A DNA stretch of 64,000 nucleotides from Methanohalobium evestigatum Z-7303 (GTDB lineage: Archaea; Halobacteriota; Methanosarcinia; Methanosarcinales; Methanosarcinaceae): assembly GCF_000196655.1 (NCBI RefSeq), contig NC_014253.1:558001-622000 (forward strand), given 5' to 3'. Shown piece by piece: positions 54,929-62,947 of the stretch. A program made the translations under genes and the position numbers. The notes under the pieces are model-generated. The model was not told the DNA's origin. It saw only the letters and a list, made by a program, of their open reading frames with translations, and made no database searches. The first letter of the stretch is position 1. The number at the start of each line of letters is the position of its first letter.

Positions 54929-55033
54929 ATGAAAAATGGAATTGAAAATTTCATTGCAGAAGTGGTGGCATTTATAGTCCTTTTTGTATTCGCTGTTTGG
55001 TTTTTTTTATATATTTACCCAAATAAGCAGTAA
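54929..55033 (+). CDS. 34-residue single-TM protein
   Basis: ATG at 54929 to TAA at 55031-55033 encodes MKNGIENFIAEVVAFIVLFV and a further hydrophobic stretch ending YPNKQ. A TATA-like ATTTATAAATATTTTTGG lies 40 bases upstream. Such tiny membrane proteins are common in archaeal viruses; support is limited to the promoter and the hydrophobic pattern. Confidence 0.4.
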   Translation: MKNGIENFIAEVVAFIVLFVFAVWFFLYIYPNKQ

Positions 55034-55040
55034 TTTATAA

Positions 55041-55709
55041 TCAATGCACCCATGCCAACCTTTTCTTGATTTCAGCTTTCTCTGCATCAGTGAAAGGCAA
55101 ACCCTGATAATGCCTCATTGAAGTGAGGTTGTCATGACCCTGCCTTAAACAGATGCTTGTTAGTGGCATTCCAGAGGTAACCATCCAGCTCTCAATTGAC
55201 TTTCTTGTGGTTTTAGCACTGAAACCTTTAGGGTCCATATCGGCTTTTTCAGCCCATCTCTTCATGTTCTCTCCCCAGACATCCAGTCTTGGAGGATTAG
55301 GACCTTTGAAGAAATACCTCATAACCATGTCAAACTGTGGAGGTAGAGGATATATATACCTTTCAGGTTGTTTCCTCTTGCTTTTCTTCTGTGCAAATTC
55401 AGGTAGATGTATGGCTTTTTTTCTGGGCCACCACCAATCCGGATACTGGTATAACCTCTGCAGCTCCACGTATCTCATGCCGGACCAGAACAGGATTTCA
55501 AATATCGTCCTGAGATAATCTTTAGGGATCTGTTCACTAAGGGCATCGTACTCAAACGGTCCGATTATCTTTGTACCTTTAACCAGGATATCTTCTGATA
55601 TTTTTATACCTCCTACTTGCCCCATAGTTTTGTTAATATTTAGGGATTTTCGTAAAATAAGAGGTTGAATTGGTGTATAATATCTAGAAAAATCTGACAA
55701 AAATCCCAT
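55041..55709 (-). CDS. Second tyrosine recombinase, SSV-like
   Basis: A 222-residue protein with the catalytic half of a tyrosine recombinase: LFWSGMRYVELQRL (first arginine), AKTTRKSIESWMV (K-x-x-R in place of H-x-x-R), LRQGHDNLTS (histidine) and MRHYQGLPF (tyrosine). The K-x-x-R variant is typical of SSV-type archaeal integrases. The N-terminal DNA-binding part is short, so the gene may be trimmed; a start at the internal ATG 55625 is possible. Its presence with the 36420 integrase suggests two recombination systems or a composite element. Confidence 0.75.
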   Translation of the reverse strand: MGFLSDFSRYYTPIQPLILRKSLNINKTMGQVGGIKISEDILVKGTKIIGPFEYDALSEQIPKDYLRTIFEILFWSGMRYVELQRLYQYPDWWWPRKKAIHLPEFAQKKSKRKQPERYIYPLPPQFDMVMRYFFKGPNPPRLDVWGENMKRWAEKADMDPKGFSAKTTRKSIESWMVTSGMPLTSICLRQGHDNLTSMRHYQGLPFTDAEKAEIKKRLAWVH

Positions 55710-55789
55710 AATTTTATGTCAAAACTATGGGTAATTCATACTCTTTATTTTGATGATTTGAGAGAAAAATAGTTTTAAAATGCATTAAG

Positions 55790-55807
55790 CGCAGGTATAA
55801 ACCTGCG
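55790..55807. terminator. Short GC-rich hairpin in 55710-55957
   Basis: CGCAGGT-ataa-ACCTGCG is a perfect 7-bp stem with a 4-base loop in an otherwise AT-rich gap of about 250 bases between the second recombinase and the next gene. It may be a terminator or a protein-binding site. No gene is seen in the gap. Confidence 0.35.
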
Positions 55808-55957
55808 GTCTATTACTGGATATGAGTTATAATTATAAAAAAGTTATTAAATCGTATTTAGGTACGATATCAAAAGATAAAAAATTAAATGGTTTTAGCC
55901 CTCTATACCCCTTCAAACTCGTCAACTTTTTCTTCTAAAACCATTGATTCTGGTTAA

Positions 55958-56389
55958 TCACTCATTCTTAACTATATAAAGGTCACAAAGTTCACTTAGT
56001 TTTTCAGAAACAGGATGAATAGTTAAGAAAATATATGTTCTACCTTGTTGTCGAGCTGATTGAACAAGCTGGACTATTGCTTTTTCTTGTTCATATAATA
56101 CATTTTCATCTAATTTTTTATCTAACTGTTCAATAATAACTAAATTAGATTCAGGTTTGAAATTGAAGTGTTCCAATTTTGACGCTCTGATAATCTCACG
56201 ATCATTTGCAAAGCATTTTGACAATTCATCAGCTGTTATATAAAAATTAGTTGTTTTGGAAAATTTTGAGTTTTTGTACCCTTTTAAGATACAAAAATTG
56301 ATATCTTCAAAAGTTTTCACATGGCTTTTTGCAACAATATTGTCTTCCTTTCCAAGGATGTCATTTAATGGTTTCATATTCATCTCCAC
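55958..56389 (-). CDS. ATPase-like protein without a Walker A loop
   Basis: A 143-residue protein whose second half resembles the end of the P-loop ATPase at 42411: NLVIIEQLD (Walker B-like, with Glu instead of Asp-Glu), VQSARQQGRTYIFLTIHP, CDLYIVK. The GxxGxGKT loop is missing. It could be a degenerate paralogue, or an inactive partner that contacts the ATPase. GGAG-like sequence before the ATG is weak. Confidence 0.5.
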   Translation of the reverse strand: MEMNMKPLNDILGKEDNIVAKSHVKTFEDINFCILKGYKNSKFSKTTNFYITADELSKCFANDREIIRASKLEHFNFKPESNLVIIEQLDKKLDENVLYEQEKAIVQLVQSARQQGRTYIFLTIHPVSEKLSELCDLYIVKNE

Positions 56390-56516
56390 TTATTACACAA
56401 ATTGCACTTAGGTCAATATTTATAACTAATTATTGTTCATGAAACCTTGCGTGCAGACATTCATTTACCAAATCCTATTTTATCGAATTCAAAATCTTCA
56501 AGTTGTCCAGATAACC

Positions 56517-56654
56517 TTATTTTCTATTATGAGCTTTTAACAATTGCATTTGTTGATCTCTGATTCTGTCTGTCAAGGTAACTCCAAACATTTGTTTATG
56601 CTTTTTATCCATCAAACCCCAAATTGTTTTAGGATTACCAGATGCGTCACTCAT
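56517..56654 (-). CDS. 45-residue basic protein
   Basis: The frame from ATG 56654 (just after GAGCTGATTAA) to TAA at 56517 encodes MSDASGNPKTIWGLMDKKHK and a helical basic tail. It follows the zinc protein gene at 56655 with touching ends, in the same train of small genes. Not recognised. Confidence 0.5.
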   Translation of the reverse strand: MSDASGNPKTIWGLMDKKHKQMFGVTLTDRIRDQQMQLLKAHNRK

Positions 56655-56837
56655 TTAATCAGCTCCACTATAATGCACCAACCAACCGATTTCATAACCT
56701 GTTACAAACCTTTTACCGCAATTTGGCTCCTGACACTCCCAGTATATGCAAACCTCATCTCCGTCTGAGGATACTACTGGTTTCCTGAACTGTCGGCAGT
56801 TTGAGCTTCCGCAGTTATTGCATCCGAATTCTCCCAT
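56655..56837 (-). CDS. Small zinc-ribbon protein
   Basis: A 60-residue protein starting MGEFGCNNCGSSNCRQF, with a second cysteine pair in WECQEPNCGKRFV. I choose ATG 56837 with AGAGGG upstream rather than the TTG at 56855. Resembles phage Ogr/Delta-type or general zinc ribbons. Part of the small-gene train 56.5-58.4 kb. Confidence 0.65.
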   Translation of the reverse strand: MGEFGCNNCGSSNCRQFRKPVVSSDGDEVCIYWECQEPNCGKRFVTGYEIGWLVHYSGAD

Positions 56838-56851
56838 GGCATCCCTCTTGT

Positions 56852-57031
56852 TCAAACTATGAATGATTCTTGTTCCTCTTCGTATGCTGGCTGCTGCAGG
56901 GTATGAATTAGATCTATTATCTGGCTGTAACCTTTTTGCTCTTCTTCCGGTAGGAAATCGAGCAAATCATCCAACTGTTTCTGTAACTTGTCACCGTCCT
57001 CTTCTGACATTTTTACAACGTAGATTCCCAT
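56852..57031 (-). CDS. Small acidic helical protein
   Basis: A 59-residue protein starting MGIYVVKMSEEDGDKLQKQL, helical and acidic, unknown. AAGGAGCTGATTAAA precedes the ATG at 57031, and the stop of the zinc gene at 57033 sits in the same motif, so initiation is coupled. Confidence 0.55.
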   Translation of the reverse strand: MGIYVVKMSEEDGDKLQKQLDDLLDFLPEEEQKGYSQIIDLIHTLQQPAYEEEQESFIV

Positions 57032-57032
57032 T

Positions 57033-57161
57033 TTAATCAGCTCCTTCAAATTCAAACGGATCATAATCGCAGTTAGAACATAATGCCTTGTTTTCATCGC
57101 CGAAAATCGATTTTACTGTGTATAACTGAGCTCCATTTTGACCACAAATATCGCATTCCGT
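57033..57161 (-). CDS. Small zinc-ribbon gene that seems to start with ACG
   Basis: After the TAA of the gene at 57162, the same frame reads ACG (57161-57159) and then ECDICGQNGAQLY to ALCSNCDYDPFEF, a clear two-pair zinc ribbon of 42 residues. AGGAGATGATTAA lies exactly where a ribosome-binding site should be, and in neighbouring genes the same motif is followed by ATG. No ATG, GTG or TTG is available in frame. So either ACG is used as start, or ATG mutated to ACG and the gene is silent. Confidence 0.5.
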   Translation of the reverse strand, partial: TECDICGQNGAQLYTVKSIFGDENKALCSNCDYDPFEFEGAD

Positions 57162-57299
57162 TTAATCATCTCCTGTTTCATCGATTATTTTGACTATTCC
57201 ATGTACCATTTCCATATGTAGACCCATGTCATTATAATCCAAATCTCCTTCATTTGTCTCATATCCACATATTGTACATTTCAAATGATGATCTCCCAT
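57162..57299 (-). CDS. C2H2 zinc-finger miniprotein
   Basis: A 45-residue protein with a classical C2H2 finger: CTICGYETNEGDL then LHMEMVH. Such single-finger proteins are frequent in archaeal viruses and plasmids, acting in transcription control. The ATG at 57299 lies 3 bases from the stop of the gene at 57303... on the same strand, preceded by that gene's upstream neighbour end. Confidence 0.6.
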   Translation of the reverse strand: MGDHHLKCTICGYETNEGDLDYNDMGLHMEMVHGIVKIIDETGDD

Positions 57300-57302
57300 A
57301 AT

Positions 57303-57671
57303 TCAGGCCTCCTGCTTCTCAGCAAAACCATCCTGTTGGATTTCTGACATCCTTTCCTGTAGATGCTGCAGACCTAATTCCTGAACTTCATCGAAGTCCC
57401 AACCCATATCCATGCAGACCATTCGAGCCTGTATCAAAAGGTCTGAAAGTGCGAGTTTGGCGTTATCTCTGTAGGAACCAAGGATTTGTGGATCCATGTT
57501 GGACCTTGCATTATAGACTGCAAACTGCTGCAAATCCCCCAGTTCATAACCCATGATTGCAGCCCGGGTTACGAGCTGCTGTTTATTTTTGGGCGGTTCA
57601 AGTCTGCGTATCTTTTTCAGTGACTTTGTAATTTCCACTGTTCTGTTACCGTTGTTTGGGAAAATCATCAT
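57303..57671 (-). CDS. MazG-like or unknown helical protein
   Basis: A 122-residue protein starting at ATG 57671 (AAGGAGCTGAT upstream). The C-terminal helix region LALSDLLIQARMVCMDMGWD and FDEVQELGLQHLQERM resembles MazG-type nucleotide pyrophosphohydrolase-like phage proteins, though the ExxED metal motif is not obvious. The N-terminus is basic. Weak assignment. Confidence 0.5.
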   Translation of the reverse strand: MMIFPNNGNRTVEITKSLKKIRRLEPPKNKQQLVTRAAIMGYELGDLQQFAVYNARSNMDPQILGSYRDNAKLALSDLLIQARMVCMDMGWDFDEVQELGLQHLQERMSEIQQDGFAEKQEA

Positions 57672-57681
57672 ATCAGCTCCT

Positions 57682-58212
57682 TTACAAACCCGGGTCGTTT
57701 CTCCAAAATGTGAAAATGTACAATTCATCCCATTTCGTGATGTCTGAAATACTTAAAACGTCAGACCGGTTGTAATACGGTATACCATGTACAGTGTCAT
57801 TACACACGAGCTGTATATCGGTTATAGGATACTTTGTAGGATTAGGAGATTCATGGTCTCTAGTACTAGCATAATCAAAATCATATCCTTCAGGTCTCAA
57901 TGGTAATACATCAGCATCAAATTCAGAATGTCTGAAATTGTCCACAGGTTCTCCTGATTCTTCATTGATAACCTCCAATATCGTATTATCTCCATCAGAA
58001 GTTATCGGTAATTTGTGCTCTGGGATACTTACAAATAGCCACTGGTACCAATCATCCCAGAATAGACCTAATTCATTCATTTCAGAATCTGAAATTTTCC
58101 TGACTGTATTGTTTTTTACCCTTTCCGGGTTAGAGTTCCACCCTGTTTCTTTTATGAAGTTCTCATAATTGCTTTTGAACACGATTGTAGTATTGTTTTT
58201 TAAGTAAACCAT
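57682..58212 (-). CDS. Hypothetical protein
   Basis: A 176-residue protein starting at ATG 58212, where TAATG couples it to the previous gene. Many aromatic residues (LGLFWDDWYQWLFVSI) and a polar, acidic C-terminal half. No signal or membrane helix. Not recognised. Confidence 0.5.
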   Translation of the reverse strand: MVYLKNNTTIVFKSNYENFIKETGWNSNPERVKNNTVRKISDSEMNELGLFWDDWYQWLFVSIPEHKLPITSDGDNTILEVINEESGEPVDNFRHSEFDADVLPLRPEGYDFDYASTRDHESPNPTKYPITDIQLVCNDTVHGIPYYNRSDVLSISDITKWDELYIFTFWRNDPGL

Positions 58213-58409
58213 TATATCACATCCTTTAGAAGTCCAACAAATTCTAGGTGACAATGCGGACAATCCTCTTTACATACCGTTCCAGCTGTGGTAACTGTTA
58301 CAGGCATGCCTTTGAGACATGCCTCTCTGCCATCAGCTACCGGGTGTCCTACAAGGTGAATACATTTGTAGGCTTCATCATCGTCTGATACGAAGGTGCA
58401 GAGTTTCAT
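58212..58409 (-). CDS. Small cysteine/histidine-rich protein
   Basis: A 65-residue protein with C, H and paired cysteines (KCIHLVGHP, CKEDCPHCHLEF), probably zinc-binding. Its ATG overlaps the TGA of the truncated coiled-coil gene upstream (ATGA). Unknown function. Confidence 0.55.
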   Translation of the reverse strand: MKLCTFVSDDDEAYKCIHLVGHPVADGREACLKGMPVTVTTAGTVCKEDCPHCHLEFVGLLKDVI

Positions 58410-58675
58410 TGCTCTGCCCCCTGTTTTCCATATCTACCATCATTAAGAGAATATTCAATTGAATATTTCTGTTTCAGCTCGTGTAAATCGGTTTTTAGTT
58501 CGATAATATGTGGCCTGATTGATTCTTTCAGAGTTTTTGCTTTTTGTTCGATTTTCTCTCTGTCCTCTGAACTTAAACTGTTCATTGCTGAATCACAGTG
58601 GAATGATAGTTCATCAAGGCTTTTTTCTAATTGCTTTATTCGGTGGATGTTTTCTACTATAGTCTTTAACTCAAT
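58406..58675 (-). pseudogene. Coiled-coil gene, 5' end cut by the IS630 element
   Basis: An open frame of about 89 codons encodes a helical, coiled-coil protein (IHRIKQLEKSLDELSFHC, EDREKIEQKAKTLKESIR) that couples by ATGA to the next gene, so it was a real member of the operon. No start codon with a ribosome-binding site is present, and its upstream end runs directly into the end of the transposase gene. It looks truncated by the insertion. Confidence 0.55.
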
Positions 58676-59775
58676 GAATTATACTTCTGATTTGTACATC
58701 GAATTTTTTCATCCAAGCTTTAGCAAATGACAGTGAATTTCCGATCTTCATGAACACTGTTTTTATGATTGACCTCATATGCTGTTTTGATTGAACAAAC
58801 CTTACAGATATTTCTCTTTTAATAGATTTCCATATGAACTCAACGGGGTTTAAATCAGGCGAATACGGAGGCAGGAACACCAGTATAATACCCAGTTGTT
58901 TCGCTTTCATGGTCGTTTTCAGTGCATGATGTGCTCTGGCATTATCCATAATCAACACGATAGGTCTACCATGATTGATTCTTGATATTTCCTCGAGGAA
59001 TTCACAGACATCATCAGATTTTGATGAATCTTTGAATTCGATCAGGTTGTTACCGTTTATGGAATAAAATGCAAAAGCATTTGCTTTTATGTAATCCGTG
59101 TTCTTGTAAATCACGGGTTTATCAAACGACCAGAGTCTCTGTGTATTGGCTCTGGTCTGTGGAGACGATTCATCCATGAACCCTATTACATAGGGTTCAT
59201 CGGTCTCAGTGTTTAAGAGAGTAAGTATGTCTTCGAGGTTTTTTTAAAATCTCATCAGCATTTTCAGGTTTTCTGTAGTCGTAAGTATATGGTTTGGAAT
59301 GTTTCATGCCAAACTGTATCATTATGATTCTTATCTGTTTGAGAGAATATTCAACCCCGTACTTTTGTATAACGAGCTGCCTGACTTCATTAGTAGTCCA
59401 CAGGCTCCTCTCTTTAAGTATATCCTTGAGTTCATCAAACTGTTGTTGTGTGAGTTTGTGTTCTCTGCCCTTGCTTACCATAGGAACTAGTGCCTCATAA
59501 CCACCTTTATTCCATCTATCCTGCCAGTAATACCCGGTCATTTTAGTGATACCAACTTTGTCAGCAGCTTCGCTGACAGAGTCTCCAAGATACCTGAATT
59601 TGCAGAAATATAGCCGTCTCAACATCCTGGCATTAGTCTCGGTTTTTATTAGAGTGTTGAGCTGGTCAAGTGTCACATGATGCTCAATATCTATCTGGTC
59701 TTTTCTTCGTTGTTTCATAAGAAGATATATGCTGTTTGAGTATAAAGAGCTACGTATCAAACTATAATTTCTCAT
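58671..59775 (-). mobile_element. IS630-family transposase, two frames joined at an A7 run
   Basis: The N-terminal frame (59775-59206) has two helix-turn-helix parts (SVSEAADKVGITKMTGYYWQ, WTTNEVRQLV); the C-terminal frame ending 58671 has the DDE domain: GFMDESS, VLIMDNARAHH and PPYSPDLNPVEFIWKSIKR (D, D, 34 residues, E). The frames meet at AAAAAAA (59239-59245); six A instead of seven would fuse them (DEILKKNLEDILTLLN). This may be programmed slippage, known in IS630-type elements, or a decayed copy. Terminal repeats and the TA duplication were not identified. Confidence 0.82.
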
Positions 59776-59809
59776 AACTGTCTGTGTCTATTTTTCTATC
59801 GTACATTAT

Positions 59810-60076
59810 TCAGACCTCCGATGATTCACCAAATACCCGTTCAGTACATTTTTCCAATTCTGCTGTCAATTCGTCTCTGGTAAAGTTAGTACAATCAACA
59901 ACATCCTGATTTGCTGTAAGATAGACAATATTACTTCTTGCAAAGTGTTGCTGTACTTCTTCATCATCGCTATTTTCAATTGATTCCTGGATTTCTGGCG
60001 GTAGTATATGGAGCAAATCCTCTCCGTTCATTGCAAGACCGCCTGATTTGTTGTTCAGAATTACTTTGAATGTCAT
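59810..60076 (-). CDS. Small acidic protein
   Basis: An 88-residue protein starting MTFKVILNNKSGGLAMNGED at ATG 60076, overlapping the previous stop as TAATG with GGGGAGG upstream. Contains LLHILPPEIQESIENSDDEE and a C-terminal ELEKCTERVFGESSEV. Unknown. It lies just outside the IS630 copy. Confidence 0.55.
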   Translation of the reverse strand: MTFKVILNNKSGGLAMNGEDLLHILPPEIQESIENSDDEEVQQHFARSNIVYLTANQDVVDCTNFTRDELTAELEKCTERVFGESSEV

Positions 60077-60630
60077 TACAGAACCTCCCCTTCCAGCTGA
60101 TGTTTCATGTATTTGAGATGGAAAAGCTCCCTTTCCTTTCTGAAAATCATATGACTGATTTCGTCCATGGCATAATGTGCCGGGTCCCATTTTGTCTCGT
60201 CAATCAGCTCTACCTGAACATCCTGGAAACCTCTGGCATAAACCGGTAACCTGATTATGAAATTGTCAGAAAGGAACCGCATATCATATCCATCATGGTC
60301 ATCAGGGTCCAGACCATAATTTTGCATCAAGCTGTCAATACACTCATTTACGTGAAACAGTGCACTCCAGTACTTCAGAGCAAATTCTTTGGATTCCTTG
60401 TTGTGGTATTCTCCTTCGAAATCATCAATACCTTCTTCCCATGATCTGGACCATCTGCCGTTCCTTTTGAACCTGAATCCAACATCCGACTCCCACTCGA
60501 GTTTTTCTACGTTGTACCTGTTTTCAAGGTCGTTTAACATGTCCTTTGATTCCTGTACCCATACTGGCATTTTTTCAAAGAGTTCTGTAAGTGCATTTTT
60601 TATTGTAGTAAGGTTAGTTCCTGCAGTCAT
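60076..60630 (-). CDS. Hypothetical protein
   Basis: A 184-residue soluble protein with amphipathic helices in the first 60 residues (LTELFEKMPVWVQESKDML) and an aromatic-rich remainder. It overlaps the radical SAM stop by 4 bases and the next gene by one. Not recognised; part of the leftward replication/modification operon. Confidence 0.55.
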   Translation of the reverse strand: MTAGTNLTTIKNALTELFEKMPVWVQESKDMLNDLENRYNVEKLEWESDVGFRFKRNGRWSRSWEEGIDDFEGEYHNKESKEFALKYWSALFHVNECIDSLMQNYGLDPDDHDGYDMRFLSDNFIIRLPVYARGFQDVQVELIDETKWDPAHYAMDEISHMIFRKERELFHLKYMKHQLEGEVL

Positions 60631-61343
60631 TGATTAGCCTCCAAAAGGTCCTGTTTGATGTAGTAGCTGCAGCTCTTCAGCTGCAAGTAGTTAGAAACGC
60701 TGTTTCTGAATTCCACCCAATCAACATCTGATTTCCAGTAATTCAGCTTACCAACCTTGTAGTGGTCCACAAACTCATGGGTATCGTCTATGATCTGGAA
60801 AGTTTCAGTAGGATAGATTACAGGTTCCAAGGAAACCCAGGTGTAGATACCTCTGTGATGTGCTTCTTTGAGAGCCATGAACCGGTCGAAATACTTCGGT
60901 GCATTGGGCTCCCATTGTCTCCTCAGGGATTCGTCCCTGACTGCCAGAGTCATACCTACTTCGTTCTCAGGATGGCCTTTCAGTACGTCAAAGTCCCTCA
61001 GAAACAGGTTGGACTTGGTGAGAATCCGGACAGGTATATTGTTCTCATTCAGGATTTCAATAGCCTGTCTGGTTAATCCCAGCTCCCTTTCAATCGGTTG
61101 ATACGGATCCGATATAAAAGAGAGCAGCACTTTATCAATCCAGTATCCATTTTTCTCTGCATCGTTCTTTAGGTGCCTGATTATATCTTTCCTTGGTACA
61201 GGGTTCTGGAAATCTCTACGAGAAGTACGGGTTGCAGCTGGAGCGTAGCAGTACTTGCAGCCGTGACTGCACCCTCTGTAGATGTTGAGAGCAAAGGAGC
61301 AATACTCCCCTGCTCTTCCTCTGGGCTGGTAGATAACCCGCAT
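60627..61343 (-). CDS. Radical SAM protein, spore photoproduct lyase-like
   Basis: A 238-residue radical SAM enzyme with the cluster motif CSHGCKYCYAP (C-x3-C-x2-C) near residue 24. The barrel includes KVLLSFISDPYQPIER and VRILTKSNLFLRD, as in the SplB-related Rv2578c group often carried by phages and plasmids. Members may repair or modify DNA. I use ATG 61343, which overlaps the methylase stop (TGATG). Adjacent to a methylase-like gene, it may modify element DNA. Confidence 0.82.
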   Translation of the reverse strand: MRVIYQPRGRAGEYCSFALNIYRGCSHGCKYCYAPAATRTSRRDFQNPVPRKDIIRHLKNDAEKNGYWIDKVLLSFISDPYQPIERELGLTRQAIEILNENNIPVRILTKSNLFLRDFDVLKGHPENEVGMTLAVRDESLRRQWEPNAPKYFDRFMALKEAHHRGIYTWVSLEPVIYPTETFQIIDDTHEFVDHYKVGKLNYWKSDVDWVEFRNSVSNYLQLKSCSYYIKQDLLEANQ

Positions 61344-62086
61344 CAGTTGAACCCCCTGAGATACCACATAGGAGTGTACCATGTCTGTTTATTTTCCAGT
61401 TTCAGAGTATTTCCATGGACCAGTTGAGCAGGACAACCTATCAGTGACAGCTGGGTGTAAGCCATGCAGAATACCATGTAATCCGAATCCTGTGCTGTGA
61501 CTTTCAGCCTGTTCTGGAAATTTACTCCTTTCTCGTGCAGCATTTCACAGACTGCTATCACGAATGACCCGGCTCCAACTGCAGGTTCGTTGAACTCAAT
61601 TACTTCATCTGTATCAGAATCATAGTCTGAAAAAGTCACCTGTGCAGCGAATTTAGACAATTCGTAAGGTGTGAAGAACTGACCTCCGAACTTGTTTGGT
61701 AATTCTAGTTCCATGAAAATGGTACCCAGGAAATCACAGAACTCGGTATCCAGTGCCATTGTGGCCAAGGACAGCAGTTTTGGGAACTGCTGCATTTCTT
61801 CTCTTTCGTATTTGCTGACTATTTTCAGGTACTGGTCTTCCAGTTCCCTGTCGTAGTTGACTGAGTTGTGGATGGAAATTGCAGCTGCTTCTGTCCAGTC
61901 CTGCCAAACCTCCCATCTGTGGTGAGCGTGGCAGAGTCCATCAAAGATTTTGATGAATTCCTTGTGCAGCTGTTCTCTGGATTTAGGACCGGTTACCGGT
62001 GTTTTTGGTGTGGCCGGTTGGTTGTCTGAAACCACCGGCTGAGTACTGGAGGTGTTGTACTGATCCCATGTCAGCTGCACAGCCAT
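61343..62086 (-). CDS. N6-adenine methylase-like protein lacking the NPPY motif
   Basis: A 247-residue protein like the SAM-binding core of type I (HsdM-type) methylases: GGQFFTPYELSKFAAQV, motif I NEPAVGAGSFVIAV and a motif resembling TAQDSDYMVFCMAY. The catalytic NPP(F/Y) motif does not follow; the protein ends WYTPMWYLRGFN. It could bind DNA or SAM without methylating, or need a partner. The start ATG 62086 overlaps the HTH gene stop (TAATG). Confidence 0.75.
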   Translation of the reverse strand: MAVQLTWDQYNTSSTQPVVSDNQPATPKTPVTGPKSREQLHKEFIKIFDGLCHAHHRWEVWQDWTEAAAISIHNSVNYDRELEDQYLKIVSKYEREEMQQFPKLLSLATMALDTEFCDFLGTIFMELELPNKFGGQFFTPYELSKFAAQVTFSDYDSDTDEVIEFNEPAVGAGSFVIAVCEMLHEKGVNFQNRLKVTAQDSDYMVFCMAYTQLSLIGCPAQLVHGNTLKLENKQTWYTPMWYLRGFN

Positions 62087-62304
62087 TATACAAACCCCCA
62101 TTCAGCTTTGTATTTTACAACAGTTCTGTTGGATATCCCGAGTTCCTCGGAGATTTCACGATTGTTCTTTCCTTCCTGCAGCATTCTGTACAGTTGTTCC
62201 TGTTTCCATTCCGGAATCTGTTGACCACGGTTGCTGAGACTTTCGCGCTTTTGCTGCATGTTCTGGAAACGTTCGTATTCTTCAGGAGTTAATTTCAGAG
62301 ACAT
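62086..62304 (-). CDS. Small helix-turn-helix protein
   Basis: A 72-residue protein starting MSLKLTPEEYERFQ at ATG 62304 (TGATG overlap). The C-terminal half NNREISEELGISNRTVVKYKAEW is a resolvase/Hin-type helix-turn-helix. Probably a DNA-binding regulator of the operon. Confidence 0.7.
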   Translation of the reverse strand: MSLKLTPEEYERFQNMQQKRESLSNRGQQIPEWKQEQLYRMLQEGKNNREISEELGISNRTVVKYKAEWGFV

Positions 62305-62936
62305 CAACCAGTCACCCCCTGTGATTCTCCGGACTCTACGACCGGTGCTCTGGTATCCACTCCTACCGTGAATGATTCAGCATCGTTCTTGGTGAGAACT
62401 CCCCAGCTGTACTCGCAATCGAAGTTTGGATGCCTGTTGAAGTATTCAAAAATAGCCTTTGCTTTCTGGTATTTTAGAGGGATATCTTTGAATCTGGTTC
62501 TCTCCGGGAGCTGCTGATACAGGTCCGTGAGGTCCTCGAATGTAGTGTGAAGTATGCATCCGGATGTCTCTTTGATTTTGATTATTCCGGTGTTCACGTC
62601 TTTCTCTTCGTAGCTGAACTTTTTCCACTGTGGTTTTTCAGGTGGCTCTCTTTCCTGGAAGTCTATAGTAGGTTTAGGTTCAGCTGCATCTGTAACAGCT
62701 GGTTTAGCAGGATCCTCGGGTTCCCGGTTAGAAGGTTCAACTTCATCTGGTCCGTCAGAAGTTCCGGATTCTTCAGTCGATTTTGGTTCCTCTGCTTCAG
62801 AATTGATGTTGTTACAGCTGCACTTCTGAATCAGCTGGTCCACATCACTACAGATATCATCGATTGATTCTATCATTTCAACCGGGATTCCTTCCGGAAA
62901 CAGGATTTTTAGTATACTTGTTTTAGTATTGTCCAT
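62304..62936 (-). CDS. Hypothetical protein with a disordered middle
   Basis: A 210-residue protein: a helical N-terminus (residues 1-40), an acidic Pro/Glu-rich linker (45-105), and a folded C-terminal domain with PERTRFKDIPLKYQKAKAIF. The linker suggests a protein-interaction role near the MCM helicase. Not recognised. Confidence 0.55.
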   Translation of the reverse strand: MDNTKTSILKILFPEGIPVEMIESIDDICSDVDQLIQKCSCNNINSEAEEPKSTEESGTSDGPDEVEPSNREPEDPAKPAVTDAAEPKPTIDFQEREPPEKPQWKKFSYEEKDVNTGIIKIKETSGCILHTTFEDLTDLYQQLPERTRFKDIPLKYQKAKAIFEYFNRHPNFDCEYSWGVLTKNDAESFTVGVDTRAPVVESGESQGVTG

Positions 62937-62947
62937 GGAAACACCTC

